DNA of 64,000 nt from Caballeronia humi (GTDB lineage Bacteria > Pseudomonadota > Gammaproteobacteria > Burkholderiales > Burkholderiaceae): NCBI RefSeq assembly GCF_001544475.1, contig NZ_FCNW02000001.1:248001-312000 (forward strand), read 5' to 3'. The notes beneath the pieces are model-generated. The model was not told the origin of the DNA and did not search any database. It saw nothing but the letters and a program-made list of their open reading frames with translations. Positions 8,804 to 17,646 of this stretch are shown here, one piece after another; the first letter of the stretch is position 1, and every line of letters starts with the position of its first letter. Position numbers and translations under genes: made by a program.

Positions 8804-10054
8804 ATGAACCATCGTGACGATGCAGCGGCGCTCGACCGCGACGACCCGCTTCGCGCCCTGCGCGACCAGTTCGCGCTCGGCCGCGACGTAATCTACCTCG
8901 ACGGCAACTCGCTCGGTGTGCCGCCGAAAGCCGCCGCCGCGCGCGCCGCCGCCGTGATCGCCGACGAATGGGGCGACGGCCTGATCCGAAGCTGGAACAC
9001 GGCCGGCTGGTTCGCGCTGCCCAAGCGCCTCGGCAACAAGCTCGCGCCGCTGATCGGTGCGGGCGCGGACGAAGTCGTGGTCACCGATACGATTTCGAGC
9101 AACCTCTTCAAGCTGCTGTCGGCGGCGTTGCGGCTCGCCAACGAACGCGACCCGAAACGCCGCGTAATCGTCTCCGAGCGCTCGAATTTCCCGACCGACC
9201 TCTACATCGCGCAAGGTTTGATCGAGCAACTGGACCGCGGCTACGAGTTGCGCCTCGTCGACGATCCCGCCGAACTCGCCACCGCGATCGACGAAAACAC
9301 CGCGCTCGCGATGATCACGCACGTCAACTACCGCACCGGCTACATGCACGACATGGCGGCCGTCACGCAACTGATCCACCGCGCGGGTGCGCTCGCCGTG
9401 TGGGACCTGGCGCACTCGGCGGGCGCGGTGCCGGTCGACCTGAACGGCGTCGGAGCAGATTACGCGGTCGGATGCACGTACAAATATCTGAACGGCGGGC
9501 CGGGTTCGCCCGCGTTCGTCTGGGTGCCGAAGCGCCATCAGAACGCGTTTTCGCAGCCGCTTTCGGGCTGGTGGGGCCACAAGAAGCCTTTCGAGATGAG
9601 CCCGTCGTACCGTCCGGACGACGGCATCGGACGATTCCTGTGCGGCACGCAGCCGGTGATTTCGATGGCGCTCGTCGAATGCGGGCTCGACGTCTTCCTG
9701 CAAACCGACATGGCGACGCTGCGGCGCAAGTCGCTCGCTCTGAGCGATCTGTTCATCAAGCTCGTGGAAGAACGCTGTGGCAAGTTTCCGCTCACGCTCG
9801 TCACGCCGCGCGAGCACGGCCAGCGCGGCTCGCAGGCGAGTTTCGAGCATCCGGACGGCTATGAGGTCATGCAGGCGCTGATCGCGCGCGGCGTGATCGG
9901 CGACTATCGCGAGCCGCGCGTGCTGCGGTTCGGCTTCACGCCGCTCTACACGCGATACGTCGATGTCTGGGACGCGGTCGAAGTCCTGCGCGACGTGCTC
10001 GAAACCGAGGCGTGGCGCGCGCCCGAATTCGCCGAACGCGGCGCCGTGACCTGA
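8804..10054 (+). CDS. kynU: kynureninase
   Basis: A 416-residue PLP-dependent hydrolase that cleaves kynurenine to anthranilate and alanine. It has YLDGNSLG at 31-38, the WDLAHSAGA Asp/His pair that contacts PLP at 200-208, and the Schiff-base lysine Lys227 in [10 protein letters not shown]. Family length is normal. It sits between kynB and kynA. With those neighbours the operon converts tryptophan to anthranilate, which feeds catabolism or, in Burkholderia and Pseudomonas, quinolone signal synthesis. Confidence 0.96.
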   Translation: MNHRDDAAALDRDDPLRALRDQFALGRDVIYLDGNSLGVPPKAAAARAAAVIADEWGDGLIRSWNTAGWFALPKRLGNKLAPLIGAGADEVVVTDTISSNLFKLLSAALRLANERDPKRRVIVSERSNFPTDLYIAQGLIEQLDRGYELRLVDDPAELATAIDENTALAMITHVNYRTGYMHDMAAVTQLIHRAGALAVWDLAHSAGAVPVDLNGVGADYAVGCTYKYLNGGPGSPAFVWVPKRHQNAFSQPLSGWWGHKKPFEMSPSYRPDDGIGRFLCGTQPVISMALVECGLDVFLQTDMATLRRKSLALSDLFIKLVEERCGKFPLTLVTPREHGQRGSQASFEHPDGYEVMQALIARGVIGDYREPRVLRFGFTPLYTRYVDVWDAVEVLRDVLETEAWRAPEFAERGAVT

Positions 10055-10067
10055 GAGGTATCGAAAA

Positions 10068-10952
10068 ATGACACAAATTTCTTCTGGCTGCCCGATGGGG
10101 TATGGCGCTTCCGTGCAGCCTGCGTCGAAAGAGGAAGGCTGGCACGACGCCAAGCTCGATTTCTCCGACGCGATGAGTTACGGCGATTACCTGTCGCTCG
10201 ATTCGATTTTGTCGGCGCAGCATCCGCTCTCGCCCGATCACAACGAGATGCTGTTCATCGTGCAACATCAGACGAGCGAGCTCTGGATGAAGCTCGCGCT
10301 GTACGAATTGCGCGCGGCGCTCACCGCGGTTCAGCGCGACGAGTTGCCGCCGGCGTTCAAGATGCTCGCGCGCGTGTCGCGGATTTTCGAGCAGCTCGTG
10401 CAGGCGTGGAGCGTCCTCTCGACGATGACGCCCTCCGAATACACGGCGATGCGGCCGTATCTGGGGGCATCGTCGGGGTTTCAATCGCATCAGTATCGGC
10501 AGATCGAGTTTTTGCTCGGGAACAAGAACGAGCAGATGCTGAAGCCTTATGCGCATCGGGCGGCGGTGCTGGCCGAGGTGCAGGCGACTCTGGAAGCGCC
10601 TTCGTTTTATGACGAAGTGATTCGCTTATTGGCGCGACGCGGCTTTCCGATCGCGCCGGAGCGCCTGAACCGCGATTTCACCCAGCCGACGACGCATGAC
10701 GCTTCGGTTGAAGCGGCCTGGCTGAAGGTTTATCAGGAGCCTTCGCAGCATTGGGAGCTTTATGAGATGGCGGAGGAGCTGGTCGATCTGGAGGATGCGT
10801 TTCGGCAATGGCGCTTCCGGCATGTAACGACGGTTGAACGGATCATCGGCTTCAAGCAAGGCACAGGCGGGACGAACGGCGCGCCGTATCTGCGGAAGAT
10901 GCTGGATGTCGTGCTGTTTCCGGAGTTGTGGCACGTGAGGACGGTGTTGTAA
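10068..10952 (+). CDS. kynA: tryptophan 2,3-dioxygenase
   Basis: A 294-residue cytoplasmic haem dioxygenase that opens the indole ring of L-tryptophan to N-formylkynurenine, step one of the pathway. The active-site His67 ([10 protein letters not shown]), the [11 protein letters not shown] segment at 138-148, and the proximal haem ligand His252 before [16 protein letters not shown] are all present. GAGAGG lies eleven bases before ATG. It is last in kynBUA, as in Pseudomonas. Its 3' end abuts the remnant described next. Confidence 0.96.
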   Translation: MTQISSGCPMGYGASVQPASKEEGWHDAKLDFSDAMSYGDYLSLDSILSAQHPLSPDHNEMLFIVQHQTSELWMKLALYELRAALTAVQRDELPPAFKMLARVSRIFEQLVQAWSVLSTMTPSEYTAMRPYLGASSGFQSHQYRQIEFLLGNKNEQMLKPYAHRAAVLAEVQATLEAPSFYDEVIRLLARRGFPIAPERLNRDFTQPTTHDASVEAAWLKVYQEPSQHWELYEMAEELVDLEDAFRQWRFRHVTTVERIIGFKQGTGGTNGAPYLRKMLDVVLFPELWHVRTVL

Positions 10953-10957
10953 CGGGC

Positions 10958-11095
10958 GACGTTCAACTACCGACGACGTCGCAGGCGTTCGCGGACGAGA
11001 TCTCTCGGGTGTACGCGAACAAGCATCCCGAGGTCGAACTCGTGCCGATCCATGCGTCGGCCCAGGTCACGCAAATGGTTACGCGGGCAACTGCG
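10958..11095 (+). pseudogene. remnant of a STAS-like (DUF4325) protein, C-terminal piece
   Basis: Straight after the kynA stop an open frame reads about 46 residues, SQAFADEISRVYANKHPEVE and then LVPIHASAQVTQMVTRA. This resembles the C-terminal end of STAS-like DUF4325 proteins (FADEIF...HP.VEL..VNAS..V..MI.RA). No start codon, ribosome site or upstream half exists: kynA occupies the preceding bases. The frame then runs on into sequence antisense to the IclR gene. I read it as the 3' scar of a deleted gene. The family match is from memory and would need a profile search. Confidence 0.45.
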
Positions 11096-11118
11096 ATGCA
11101 TGAGTTCGTGCGTTCGCC

Positions 11119-11907
11119 TTACGCCAGCCGCCCCGCCAACGCCCGCAACTTCGGCCCGATAACCTCACGAAAATAACCCTCCCCCATCGACGACGCCGGC
11201 CCGCTGCTGCTGAGCACGAGCCATCGTCCGTTGCGGACATCTCGAAACGGTGCGGCGATCGCGTTGACGTCGTCGTGCCAGTCGCGAAACGAATAGCAGC
11301 AGCCGTCGCGGGCGAAATCCTCGACGGCTTGCTCCGCCGTCTTCACCAGCGCCGGCCCATCGGCACCGGCCGCGTCGCTTAGTTCCTCCAGCAACGCCGC
11401 ACGCGTCGCCGGCTCCTGCACCGCGAGATACGCGCGGCCCATCGAACTCGTCAGCATCGACAGACGCGAACCGGGCGCGAGGCCGAGCGTCAGCGCCGTC
11501 TCGCTGCGGATCGTTTCGAGATAGATCATGTCCATTCCGTCGCGGCATCCGAGCGACACCGCCGCCCCGATCTCGCGCGCCAGCTCGCGCATATGCGGCC
11601 GCGCGAGTTCCAATGTATCGGCGCCCGCGAGCAGTGCGAATCCTAGCGACAGCACGCCCGTATCGAGCGCGTATTTGCCGGCGGCTTCATCGAAACGAAG
11701 ATAGCCGAGCGTCGTGAGGGTATAGGCGAGCCGGTTGACCGTCGCCTTCGGCAGGCCGGTGCGCTCGGCGAAGTCGCGGTTGCCGAGCAGGACCTCGCCC
11801 GGCCGGAACGCCCGCAGCATATCCAGCCCACGCGCCAACGCGACGACGAACTTGCGCTCGTCGATCGCATCGTGCGGCGGCAGATTGCGGTTGGAAGCCT
11901 TTAACAT
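11119..11907 (-). CDS. IclR family transcriptional regulator
   Basis: A 262-residue regulator. The N-terminal winged helix ([19 protein letters not shown], then [13 protein letters not shown] as recognition helix) and the C-terminal IclR effector domain ([29 protein letters not shown]) are complete. ATG at 11907 is preferred over the TTG one codon upstream. It is divergent from gcdH across 72 bases that contain a 17-base palindrome typical of IclR operators, so it most likely controls glutaryl-CoA dehydrogenase. The inducer is unknown. Confidence 0.92.
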   Translation of the reverse strand: MLKASNRNLPPHDAIDERKFVVALARGLDMLRAFRPGEVLLGNRDFAERTGLPKATVNRLAYTLTTLGYLRFDEAAGKYALDTGVLSLGFALLAGADTLELARPHMRELAREIGAAVSLGCRDGMDMIYLETIRSETALTLGLAPGSRLSMLTSSMGRAYLAVQEPATRAALLEELSDAAGADGPALVKTAEQAVEDFARDGCCYSFRDWHDDVNAIAAPFRDVRNGRWLVLSSSGPASSMGEGYFREVIGPKLRALAGRLA

Positions 11908-11942
11908 CAAATGCTACACTCCATCGTGATTTGCAAAACATT

Positions 11943-11959
11943 GTTCCGCATAGCGGAAC
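11943..11959. promoter_or_regulatory. IclR-type operator palindrome
   Basis: A perfect inverted repeat, GTTCCGC-ATA-GCGGAAC, with T and C flanks, lies 20 bases before the gcdH start and 36 bases before the IclR start. Arms of this type with a three-base centre are typical of IclR-family sites. Its position in the gcdH leader suggests repression of gcdH and possibly autoregulation. Confidence 0.75.
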
Positions 11960-11979
11960 CAGAGTCAAGGAGAACGCAC

Positions 11980-13170
11980 ATGGCCGACGCCGCCCGCTTC
12001 AACTGGGAAGACCCCTTGTTGCTCGATCATCAGTTGAGCGACGAAGAACGCATGATCCGCGACGCCGCGCGCGCCTACGCGCAGGACAAGCTCCAGCCGC
12101 GCGTGACGGCGGCGTTCCGCGAAGAGAAAACCGATCCGGCGATTTTTCGCGAAATGGGCGAACTCGGCCTGCTCGGCCCGACCATCCCCGAGCAATACGG
12201 CGGCCCCGGCCTGAACTACGTGAGTTACGGCCTGATCGCGCGCGAAGTGGAACGCGTGGATTCGGGGTACCGGTCGATGATGTCGGTGCAGTCGTCGCTA
12301 GTGATGGTGCCGATCAACGCGTTCGGCACCGACGCGCAAAAGGAAAAATATCTGCCGAAGCTCGCGACGGGCGAATGGATCGGCTGCTTCGGCCTCACCG
12401 AACCGAACGCCGGCTCCGACCCGGCCAGCATGACGACGCGCGCGAAAAAGGTGAACGGCGGCTACTCGCTGTCGGGATCGAAGATGTGGATCTCGAACTC
12501 GCCGATCGCCGATGTATTCGTCGTCTGGGCGAAGCTCGAGGAAGACGGCCGCGACGAGATCCGCGGCTTCGTTCTCGAAAAAGGCTGGAAGGGCCTGTCG
12601 GCGCCGGCGATTCACGGCAAGGTCGGTTTGCGCGCGTCGATCACCGGCGAAATCGTGATGGACGAAGTCTTCGTGCCCGAGGAAAACCTGTTTCCGGAAG
12701 TGCGCGGCCTCAAAGGCCCGTTCACGTGCCTGAATTCGGCGCGCTACGGCATCGCGTGGGGTGCGCTCGGCGCGGCCGAGGCATGCTGGCACACGGCGCG
12801 TCAATACACGCTCGACCGCAAGCAATTCGGCCGGCCGCTCGCCGCCAACCAGTTGATTCAAAAGAAACTCGCCGACATGCAGACCGAAATTACACTCGGC
12901 CTGCAAGGCGTGCTGCGCCTTGGCCGCATGAAGGACGAAGGCACGGCCGCCGTCGAAATCACGTCGATCATGAAGCGCAATTCGTGCGGCAAGGCGCTCG
13001 ACATTGCCCGCCTCGCGCGCGACATGCTCGGCGGCAACGGTATCTCCGATGAATTCGGCGTCGCGCGCCATCTCGTGAATCTGGAAGTCGTGAACACGTA
13101 CGAAGGCACGCACGATATCCACGCGCTGATCCTCGGGCGCGCGCAGACGGGTATTCAAGCGTTCTTTTGA
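11980..13170 (+). CDS. gcdH: glutaryl-CoA dehydrogenase
   Basis: A 396-residue FAD acyl-CoA dehydrogenase. It has the [15 protein letters not shown]/substrate loop, [18 protein letters not shown], and the catalytic glutamate in [17 protein letters not shown] near the C-terminus. The pairing of this ending with the NWEDPLLLD start marks glutaryl-CoA dehydrogenase, which oxidises and decarboxylates glutaryl-CoA to crotonyl-CoA in lysine and tryptophan breakdown. The start at 11980 follows AAGGAGA; the longer frame from 11911 is antisense to the regulator's 5' end. A terminator follows. No CoA-transferase gene is adjacent. Confidence 0.94.
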   Translation: MADAARFNWEDPLLLDHQLSDEERMIRDAARAYAQDKLQPRVTAAFREEKTDPAIFREMGELGLLGPTIPEQYGGPGLNYVSYGLIAREVERVDSGYRSMMSVQSSLVMVPINAFGTDAQKEKYLPKLATGEWIGCFGLTEPNAGSDPASMTTRAKKVNGGYSLSGSKMWISNSPIADVFVVWAKLEEDGRDEIRGFVLEKGWKGLSAPAIHGKVGLRASITGEIVMDEVFVPEENLFPEVRGLKGPFTCLNSARYGIAWGALGAAEACWHTARQYTLDRKQFGRPLAANQLIQKKLADMQTEITLGLQGVLRLGRMKDEGTAAVEITSIMKRNSCGKALDIARLARDMLGGNGISDEFGVARHLVNLEVVNTYEGTHDIHALILGRAQTGIQAFF

Positions 13171-13191
13171 CGATCAGCGCGCGCTTCCGTA

Positions 13192-13226
13192 AAGGCCAAC
13201 GTGAATCTTTGCGTTGGCCTTTTTTA
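13192..13226 (+). terminator. rho-independent terminator after gcdH
   Basis: A ten-base-pair perfect stem, AAGGCCAACG at 13192-13201 with CGTTGGCCTT at 13212-13221, closes a ten-base loop and ends in a run of Ts, 22 bases after the gcdH stop. Confidence 0.93.
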
Positions 13227-13449
13227 TTAAACACCGCCTTAAGGTTTGTAATTTTAAGACGCTCGCGGAAACTTTTGCGGGCCAGATCGTCTCCATTCAT
13301 GGACATGCGTTTGACACGGCGGTGCGCCAGGCCTCGAAGCGCCAGGAACAAAACCTGCGTACCGTGGTTTTAATGAACCCGGAGGGTGCTCGTCAGCGAC
13401 CGCATCTTTGGTTACGATTCCCGTAGCCTCACCCCGATTGGAGTCATCA

Positions 13450-13752
13450 ATGTCAGAAATCAATAAGGAGCGATTCATGTCGGATATCAAAACCGTTCTC
13501 TCCGATGCAGAAGACCTGCTGAAGCAGGCTGCCAGCGCGACCGGCGAGCGTGCGTCCGAACTGCGCGAGACCGCTCTGACGAAGTTGAAGCAAGCCAAGG
13601 AAAAGGCAGCGGACGCGCAGGTCGTGGTCGTCGAACGAGGCAAGAAGGCCGCACGTGCTACCGACGACTACGTGCACGAGCATCCGTGGGCGTCGATCGG
13701 CATCGCGGCGGGCGTGGGCGTCGTGATCGGCTTGCTGATCAATCGCCGCTGA
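13450..13752 (+). CDS. DUF883 family protein (YqjD/ElaB-like)
   Basis: A 100-residue protein with an amphipathic coiled-coil N-terminal part (about 1-70, Lys/Ala/Glu-rich), an EHPWASIGIA motif, and one C-terminal membrane helix with a GxxxG-like GVGVVIGLLI. This is the YqjD/ElaB architecture; those inner-membrane proteins bind ribosomes in stationary phase. Two starts are possible: 13450 (TTGGAG upstream) or 13477, which has a better AAGGAG six bases upstream. The longer form matches remembered homologues. It lies upstream of a YqjE-like gene, as in enterobacteria. Confidence 0.88.
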   Translation: MSEINKERFMSDIKTVLSDAEDLLKQAASATGERASELRETALTKLKQAKEKAADAQVVVVERGKKAARATDDYVHEHPWASIGIAAGVGVVIGLLINRR

Positions 13753-13806
13753 AGCTGATGCAGCGGGCATGGCCTGTCGATTGCTCAGGTTCTTGCCAAC
13801 GATAGC

Positions 13807-13837
13807 GGCCGCCCAGTGCCTTTGGCACGCAGCGGCC
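13807..13837 (+). other. two-stem hairpin between the DUF883 and YqjE-like genes
   Basis: The outer stem GGCCGC/GCGGCC (13807-13812 with 13832-13837) and inner stem GTGCC/GGCAC (13816-13820 with 13824-13828) share a three-base symmetric internal loop and a TTT apex. Only CTTTC follows, so it is a weak terminator at best. It could set mRNA stability between the two genes. Confidence 0.45.
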
Positions 13838-13916
13838 CTTTCATCCGCGCCGGCCGGTCCGCTTCTGGACCGGCCGGCCCCACTCAGCGCCACCCAACGC
13901 GCCTCGCGCCCACGCC

Positions 13917-14297
13917 ATGACGACTGAAAGGCCATCGCAGCAATCGTCCCCCGGACCTTTGCGCCGCATTCTGAGTTCCACATTCGCCATCTTCGAGACG
14001 CGCCTCGAGCTGCTCGGCATCGAGTTGCAGGAGGAAAAGGAGCGCCTGATCGGCGTGCTGTTCCTGGGTCTCGCGGCAATGATGCTCACCATGATGGCCC
14101 TGATCACCCTGACGGTCCTGATCGCCATCTTCTTCTGGGACACCTATCGTTGGCAGTCGCTCGCGGGCATCACGCTTGCCTACGTACTCGTTGCCGCGTT
14201 CTGCGGATTAAAGGCACGCAACGGCCTGCGCGACGCTCCGAACATGTTTGACGAGACCCTTTCCGAATTCCGCAAGGATCGGGATACGTTCCGCTGA
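13917..14297 (+). CDS. phage holin family protein (YqjE-like, DUF1469)
   Basis: A 126-residue protein with an amphipathic N-terminal helix (FAIFETRLELLGIELQEEKE) and two adjacent transmembrane helices (about 46-70 and 80-98), then a charged cytosolic tail. This matches the Putative_Actinobacterial_Holin-X/YqjE group. Despite the holin name, these chromosomal copies are thought to be stress-related membrane proteins. It sits 164 bases after the DUF883 gene and 46 bases before the next gene, forming a likely operon like yqjDEK. Confidence 0.85.
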   Translation: MTTERPSQQSSPGPLRRILSSTFAIFETRLELLGIELQEEKERLIGVLFLGLAAMMLTMMALITLTVLIAIFFWDTYRWQSLAGITLAYVLVAAFCGLKARNGLRDAPNMFDETLSEFRKDRDTFR

Positions 14298-14343
14298 AGC
14301 CGTCATTCACGACACCGCCGACATTCAACGAGCCCGCACCGAC

Positions 14344-14856
14344 ATGAGCCAATCCGACGACACCTTCAAGGCACAAAAGCGCGCCCAGGCTCACAAACTG
14401 AGCACGCCGCACATGCGCGCCCTGCGCAAGGAATTGCTGATCGCGCGCGCGGACGTCGAGCGCATGGAGATCGCCCAAGCCACGACCGACCTGCGCTATT
14501 CGGTCACACATTTCAGTTTTCTGAAGATGCTTCTTCCCGGGCGCAGGACCGGCGGCTTCGGCAAAGGCCGCGCGGCAAGCAGCGGCGGTGGTATTTTTTC
14601 GCTGCTGACCGGGCTTCTCTCGGGCGGCAATCTCGGCAGCTTCACCACGTTGTTGCGGCAATATCCGATCATCGGATCGGTCGCTTCGCTGATTCTCACC
14701 AAGCCTGTCCGGACTAAAATCCTGCGCGGCGCCAAGCCCGCGCTCAAGTGGGGTGGCCTCGGGCTCGTCGTCTGGGAAGGCTTTCGCGTCTGGCAGCAGA
14801 TGAAGACCACGTCCACCGAAACCTCGACCGATGCCGTCGATCCCACTGTGTTCTGA
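14344..14856 (+). CDS. hypothetical protein, third gene of the yqjDE-like group
   Basis: 170 residues, not firmly recognised. The first 60 residues are helical and charged (RKELLIARADVERMEIAQ). A Gly/Ser-rich hydrophobic segment follows (about 85-105, GGGIFSLLTGLLSGGN), then a second hydrophobic stretch (YPIIGSVASLILTKP), and a C-terminal GGLGLVVWEGFRVWQQM. Place and size are those of the yqjK position, although length and sequence differ. The start at 14344 is chosen because upstream codons overlap the previous gene. Codon use is native. Probably membrane-associated; function unknown. Confidence 0.75.
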   Translation: MSQSDDTFKAQKRAQAHKLSTPHMRALRKELLIARADVERMEIAQATTDLRYSVTHFSFLKMLLPGRRTGGFGKGRAASSGGGIFSLLTGLLSGGNLGSFTTLLRQYPIIGSVASLILTKPVRTKILRGAKPALKWGGLGLVVWEGFRVWQQMKTTSTETSTDAVDPTVF

Positions 14857-14861
14857 GCTTT

Positions 14862-15308
14862 TCATCGGCTGCTCCAGCAATTGATCGCCTGTTGCGGCGT
14901 GAGTTGTGCCGACGTGCGATTCGAGCGCGCGCCGGTTGCGTCGATGACGAAGACGCCGCATGCGTCGTCCTGCATCGGACCGGGCGCGAGCGGCGCCCCT
15001 TCGATCGCATAGCCGCCGTTGGTCGACGATTCCGCCAACAGCTTCAACCGATACACTGCCTCACCGTTCGCCGGCGCCTGATCGAACCCCGCCGGTAAAG
15101 ACGGCGCTTCGGTGCTGGCCGCCGTCTGCACGACCCGAGCCGTTTCGACGAACTGCGCCGCGCGATACAGCGCCGTCGCCGCCTCCACGCGATGCGCTTT
15201 CGCGACATGCGTCCGGTACGCCGGAATCGCGAACGTAGCGATGATCGCGGCCACGCCGAGCGCGATCATCAATTCGAGCAGCGTAAAGCCTCGCTGTGCC
15301 TGAGCCAT
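14862..15308 (-). CDS. type IV pilin-like protein (PilE family)
   Basis: A 148-residue prepilin. A short basic leader is followed by the prepilin peptidase site G-FTLLELMIALGV at residues 8-19 (Gly at -1, Phe +1, Glu +5) and a long hydrophobic N-terminal helix. Two cysteines near the C-terminus (DDACGVF and INCWSS) can form the D-region disulfide loop. It is last of five overlapping or closely spaced prepilin genes read leftward, which suggests a minor pilin priming pilus assembly rather than the main subunit. No pilus motor or secretin gene is nearby. Confidence 0.88.
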   Translation of the reverse strand: MAQAQRGFTLLELMIALGVAAIIATFAIPAYRTHVAKAHRVEAATALYRAAQFVETARVVQTAASTEAPSLPAGFDQAPANGEAVYRLKLLAESSTNGGYAIEGAPLAPGPMQDDACGVFVIDATGARSNRTSAQLTPQQAINCWSSR

Positions 15309-15320
15309 TTTCGAATGTCC

Positions 15321-15818
15321 TTAAAAGGGCTTTGCGACGACGCGCCGCCACCGGCGCGTGACGCCGCTCTCCGCGATTTCAATTTGCAACTGCAGCCACG
15401 CCTCGGAATCTTTAGTCGATCCGAAACCTCGCGCGGTCAGCAAATAAGAAGGGCCTTTGCCCGGCCGTGACCACGCTTCGATCAGGCATTGCGGCGTTCG
15501 AGCGGCGTGAGGCCACGTTGCGAACGGCGCAATCGCCAAGGCGCTCGCGCCCTCAAACGATGCCTTCAGCCGCCATCGAACCGGCTCACCAGCCGGCCCG
15601 TTCTGTGCCAACTCCGGCGAATCGATGACGATCCGGCTGCATCTCGCGAGCGCGCTGTCCGCGCCGTGAAACGCCTGGATGCGATCGCGCAGGCTCGCGG
15701 CAGCGCGCGTCGCGACGATCGACGATTCGAGCCACGCGCCGGCCGTGACCAGCATCATCGATGAGAGGAGCAGCACGATCGGCAGGACCGTGCCGCGTGA
15801 ACCTGCACGCCGCCTCAT
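15321..15818 (-). CDS. pilX: PilX-like pilus assembly protein
   Basis: 165 residues. The N-terminus (RRRAGSRGTVLPIVLLLSSM) has the PilX-type signal: Gly then a hydrophobic helix without the strict prepilin Glu+5, followed by SSIVATRAAASLRDRIQAFH and GADSALARC. PilX-class minor pilins belong to the priming complex with PilV, PilW and FimT/U. The start at 15818 overlaps the pilW stop by four bases (ATGA), so the two are translationally coupled. The longer open frame upstream is antiparallel shadow and is not used. Confidence 0.82.
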   Translation of the reverse strand: MRRRAGSRGTVLPIVLLLSSMMLVTAGAWLESSIVATRAAASLRDRIQAFHGADSALARCSRIVIDSPELAQNGPAGEPVRWRLKASFEGASALAIAPFATWPHAARTPQCLIEAWSRPGKGPSYLLTARGFGSTKDSEAWLQLQIEIAESGVTRRWRRVVAKPF

Positions 15819-16576
15819 GCTTGTCCCCCGTTTCTTATCGCGACGCGCCGCCAGAAAACCTGGCGCGTGCGGGCGTCCGGGGCGAACACGATCGAGCCGT
15901 CGCAATCGACGTAATTTCGTTTTGCCGCACCGGGAACATCTCCGCGCACCACTACGCAGACGTCGGCCGCGATTACGCTGGACCAGCGCTCGCGCGGGAC
16001 GGCGGCGGCATCGACGGAACTCGACGCGTCCTTCAGCCACCAGCCGATGCGCAGCCGCTCGATCCCTTCGACGACCGGTTGCGCCTGCTTGCCCGCGCCT
16101 TCGCAATACAGCTCCGGTTCGCCGGTCGAAGTGCTCGCCTTCGCGTAGAAGCGGTTGGTGACAGTCGCAGCCGCAGCTTGTCCAAGACAATCGGTCGGCG
16201 CGCTGGACAAGGTCGGCCACGTCGAAATGCCGTCGGCGGCGTAGCGGATCGAGACGCCATCCGAACGGCTTGCGAGCGATTCGCAGGCGGGCGCGTCGTC
16301 AGTTCCGTATGCGCGGCCCTGCGAGCAGCCGAAGAGCGCCGCTCCGGCATCGGCGCCGAGCGGCGCGAACGCGGCCATCTGCAACTGCTGGCCGATGAGA
16401 TCCAGCGCGGCGGTCGCGGCGTCGTGCATGCGCGCGGCATCGGCGGCGCGCTCGTGCGACGCGCGCTGTCCGCGATACAGCGAAAGCGCCGCGACCACGA
16501 CGAGGAGCCCGAGCGCCATCGATATCGTGAGTTCGAGCAGCGTGTGGCCGCGCGTTTTGAGTTGGAGTCTGGTCAT
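15815..16576 (-). CDS. pilW: PilW-like minor pilin
   Basis: 253 residues. The prepilin site is RG-HTLLELTISMALGLLVVVAALSLY, with His at +1 instead of the usual Phe and Glu at +5. The large extracellular domain has several cysteines (FGCSQG, PACESL, TDCLGQ, LYCEG, DVCVVV, VDCDGS), as in PilW proteins. The start is set at 16576 because ATGA overlaps the pilV stop. It is the third gene of the leftward fimT-pilV-pilW-pilX-pilE operon. It probably acts at the pilus tip or in assembly priming. Confidence 0.85.
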   Translation of the reverse strand: MTRLQLKTRGHTLLELTISMALGLLVVVAALSLYRGQRASHERAADAARMHDAATAALDLIGQQLQMAAFAPLGADAGAALFGCSQGRAYGTDDAPACESLASRSDGVSIRYAADGISTWPTLSSAPTDCLGQAAAATVTNRFYAKASTSTGEPELYCEGAGKQAQPVVEGIERLRIGWWLKDASSSVDAAAVPRERWSSVIAADVCVVVRGDVPGAAKRNYVDCDGSIVFAPDARTRQVFWRRVAIRNGGQA

Positions 16577-16950
16577 CGCGCGAAACTCAACACGACACAT
16601 GCTTTTTTTATCTGCGGCTCGGCGCAAGTACCGTCGGCATGCCAGCTGACCACGGCGACGCGCACACCATCCGCCTGATCGAGCACGGCGACATCGCCCT
16701 GCGGCAGCATCGACGCCGCCCGCGCACGCCACTGCGCGAGCACCGCCCCGCGATCCGCATCACGCTGGATGGCCTCGGCTACGGAATCGGCGATCAACGC
16801 GGCACGCTCACCCGCGAGCACATTGCGCTCGCTGCGCGCAAGCCACGTCTGCACGGCGATCAGCCCGAGCGCGGTAATGGCGGTCAGCGACAGCGCGATC
16901 ATCACTTCGATCAGCGAATCGCCCCGCTGCTTTCCGGGCACGCCGCTCAT
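16573..16950 (-). CDS. pilV: PilV-like minor pilin
   Basis: 125 residues. The prepilin site is RG-DSLIEVMIALSLTAITALGLIAVQ: Gly at -1, Asp at +1, Glu at +5, then the hydrophobic helix and the LIAVQTWLARSERN region typical of PilV/GspI-like pilins. Two C-terminal cysteines are present (GTCAEP and KKACVV). The start overlaps the upstream fimT stop by four bases and its stop overlaps the pilW start by four. The protein is shorter than P. aeruginosa PilV (about 185), so the globular domain is reduced. Confidence 0.82.
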   Translation of the reverse strand: MSGVPGKQRGDSLIEVMIALSLTAITALGLIAVQTWLARSERNVLAGERAALIADSVAEAIQRDADRGAVLAQWRARAASMLPQGDVAVLDQADGVRVAVVSWHADGTCAEPQIKKACVVLSFAR

Positions 16951-17495
16951 GCCACCGCTCCGCACGCGCCGGGCGTCATGCGCGCACGTCCGCCGGCTGC
17001 GAGCCGGATGCAGCGGTTCGCGTTTGTCGTCGCCAGCTTGCCTTTGCGCGCGCTGAAGTCGAAGCTGCGAAAGCCGCCGATCACCTGCCCCGAAGGCGGC
17101 GTGAACGACAGATCGGTCGTCGCGCCCGCGATCGCAATCGATGGCGACGCGGCCTGCGCACGCAGCAGCGTCGGCGCTCCGTCGCGTTCGACAAAAAGCG
17201 CCCAGCCGCACGACCAGTCCGCCGCGCCGCCGTCGCAGGTCTTGCCCGGCGTGAGACAGCGGCGCGCCGCGTCGATACGGCAAAGCGTCACGCGCGCGCC
17301 GCGCTTGACCGCTTCGGAGCGCGCGAGAGAAAGCGTCGAAACCAGCGCGCGGGCGCGGGCATCGACCTGGTCGCGCAGATGCCACGCGACGAAAGAAGGC
17401 GTCGCGAACGTCGCGATGATCGCCATGACGGCAAGCACGACGGACAGTTCAACGAGCGTAAAACCGGGTGATTTGCGGCGAGGCGTCATCTGCAT
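16947..17495 (-). CDS. FimT/GspH-like minor pilin
   Basis: 182 residues and first gene of the pilin operon. The prepilin leader MQMTPRRKSPG precedes FTLVELSVVLAVMAIIATFA (Phe +1, Glu +5), then the GspH-type SLARSEAVKRGARVTLCR helix that defines the FimT/U group. The C-terminal part holds a Cys pair (NRCIRL and PGACGAV). FimT-type pilins in naturally transformable bacteria can bind DNA at the pilus tip; whether this one does is unknown. A short GC hairpin lies at 17554-17569 between it and nrdR. Confidence 0.87.
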   Translation of the reverse strand: MQMTPRRKSPGFTLVELSVVLAVMAIIATFATPSFVAWHLRDQVDARARALVSTLSLARSEAVKRGARVTLCRIDAARRCLTPGKTCDGGAADWSCGWALFVERDGAPTLLRAQAASPSIAIAGATTDLSFTPPSGQVIGGFRSFDFSARKGKLATTNANRCIRLAAGGRARMTPGACGAVA

Positions 17496-17646
17496 CCCTC
17501 ATCGATCGAGTGAAAACAGCGCTCAATCTAGAGAGAAAATCTGGCCGCCGCCATCGGCCGAACGGCCGACTACCGGACGTGCAAGAACCTCGACAGACTG
17601 CTCGTCGACGCTCTTAACGCACGGAGAAAATGAAATGCTGAAACGC

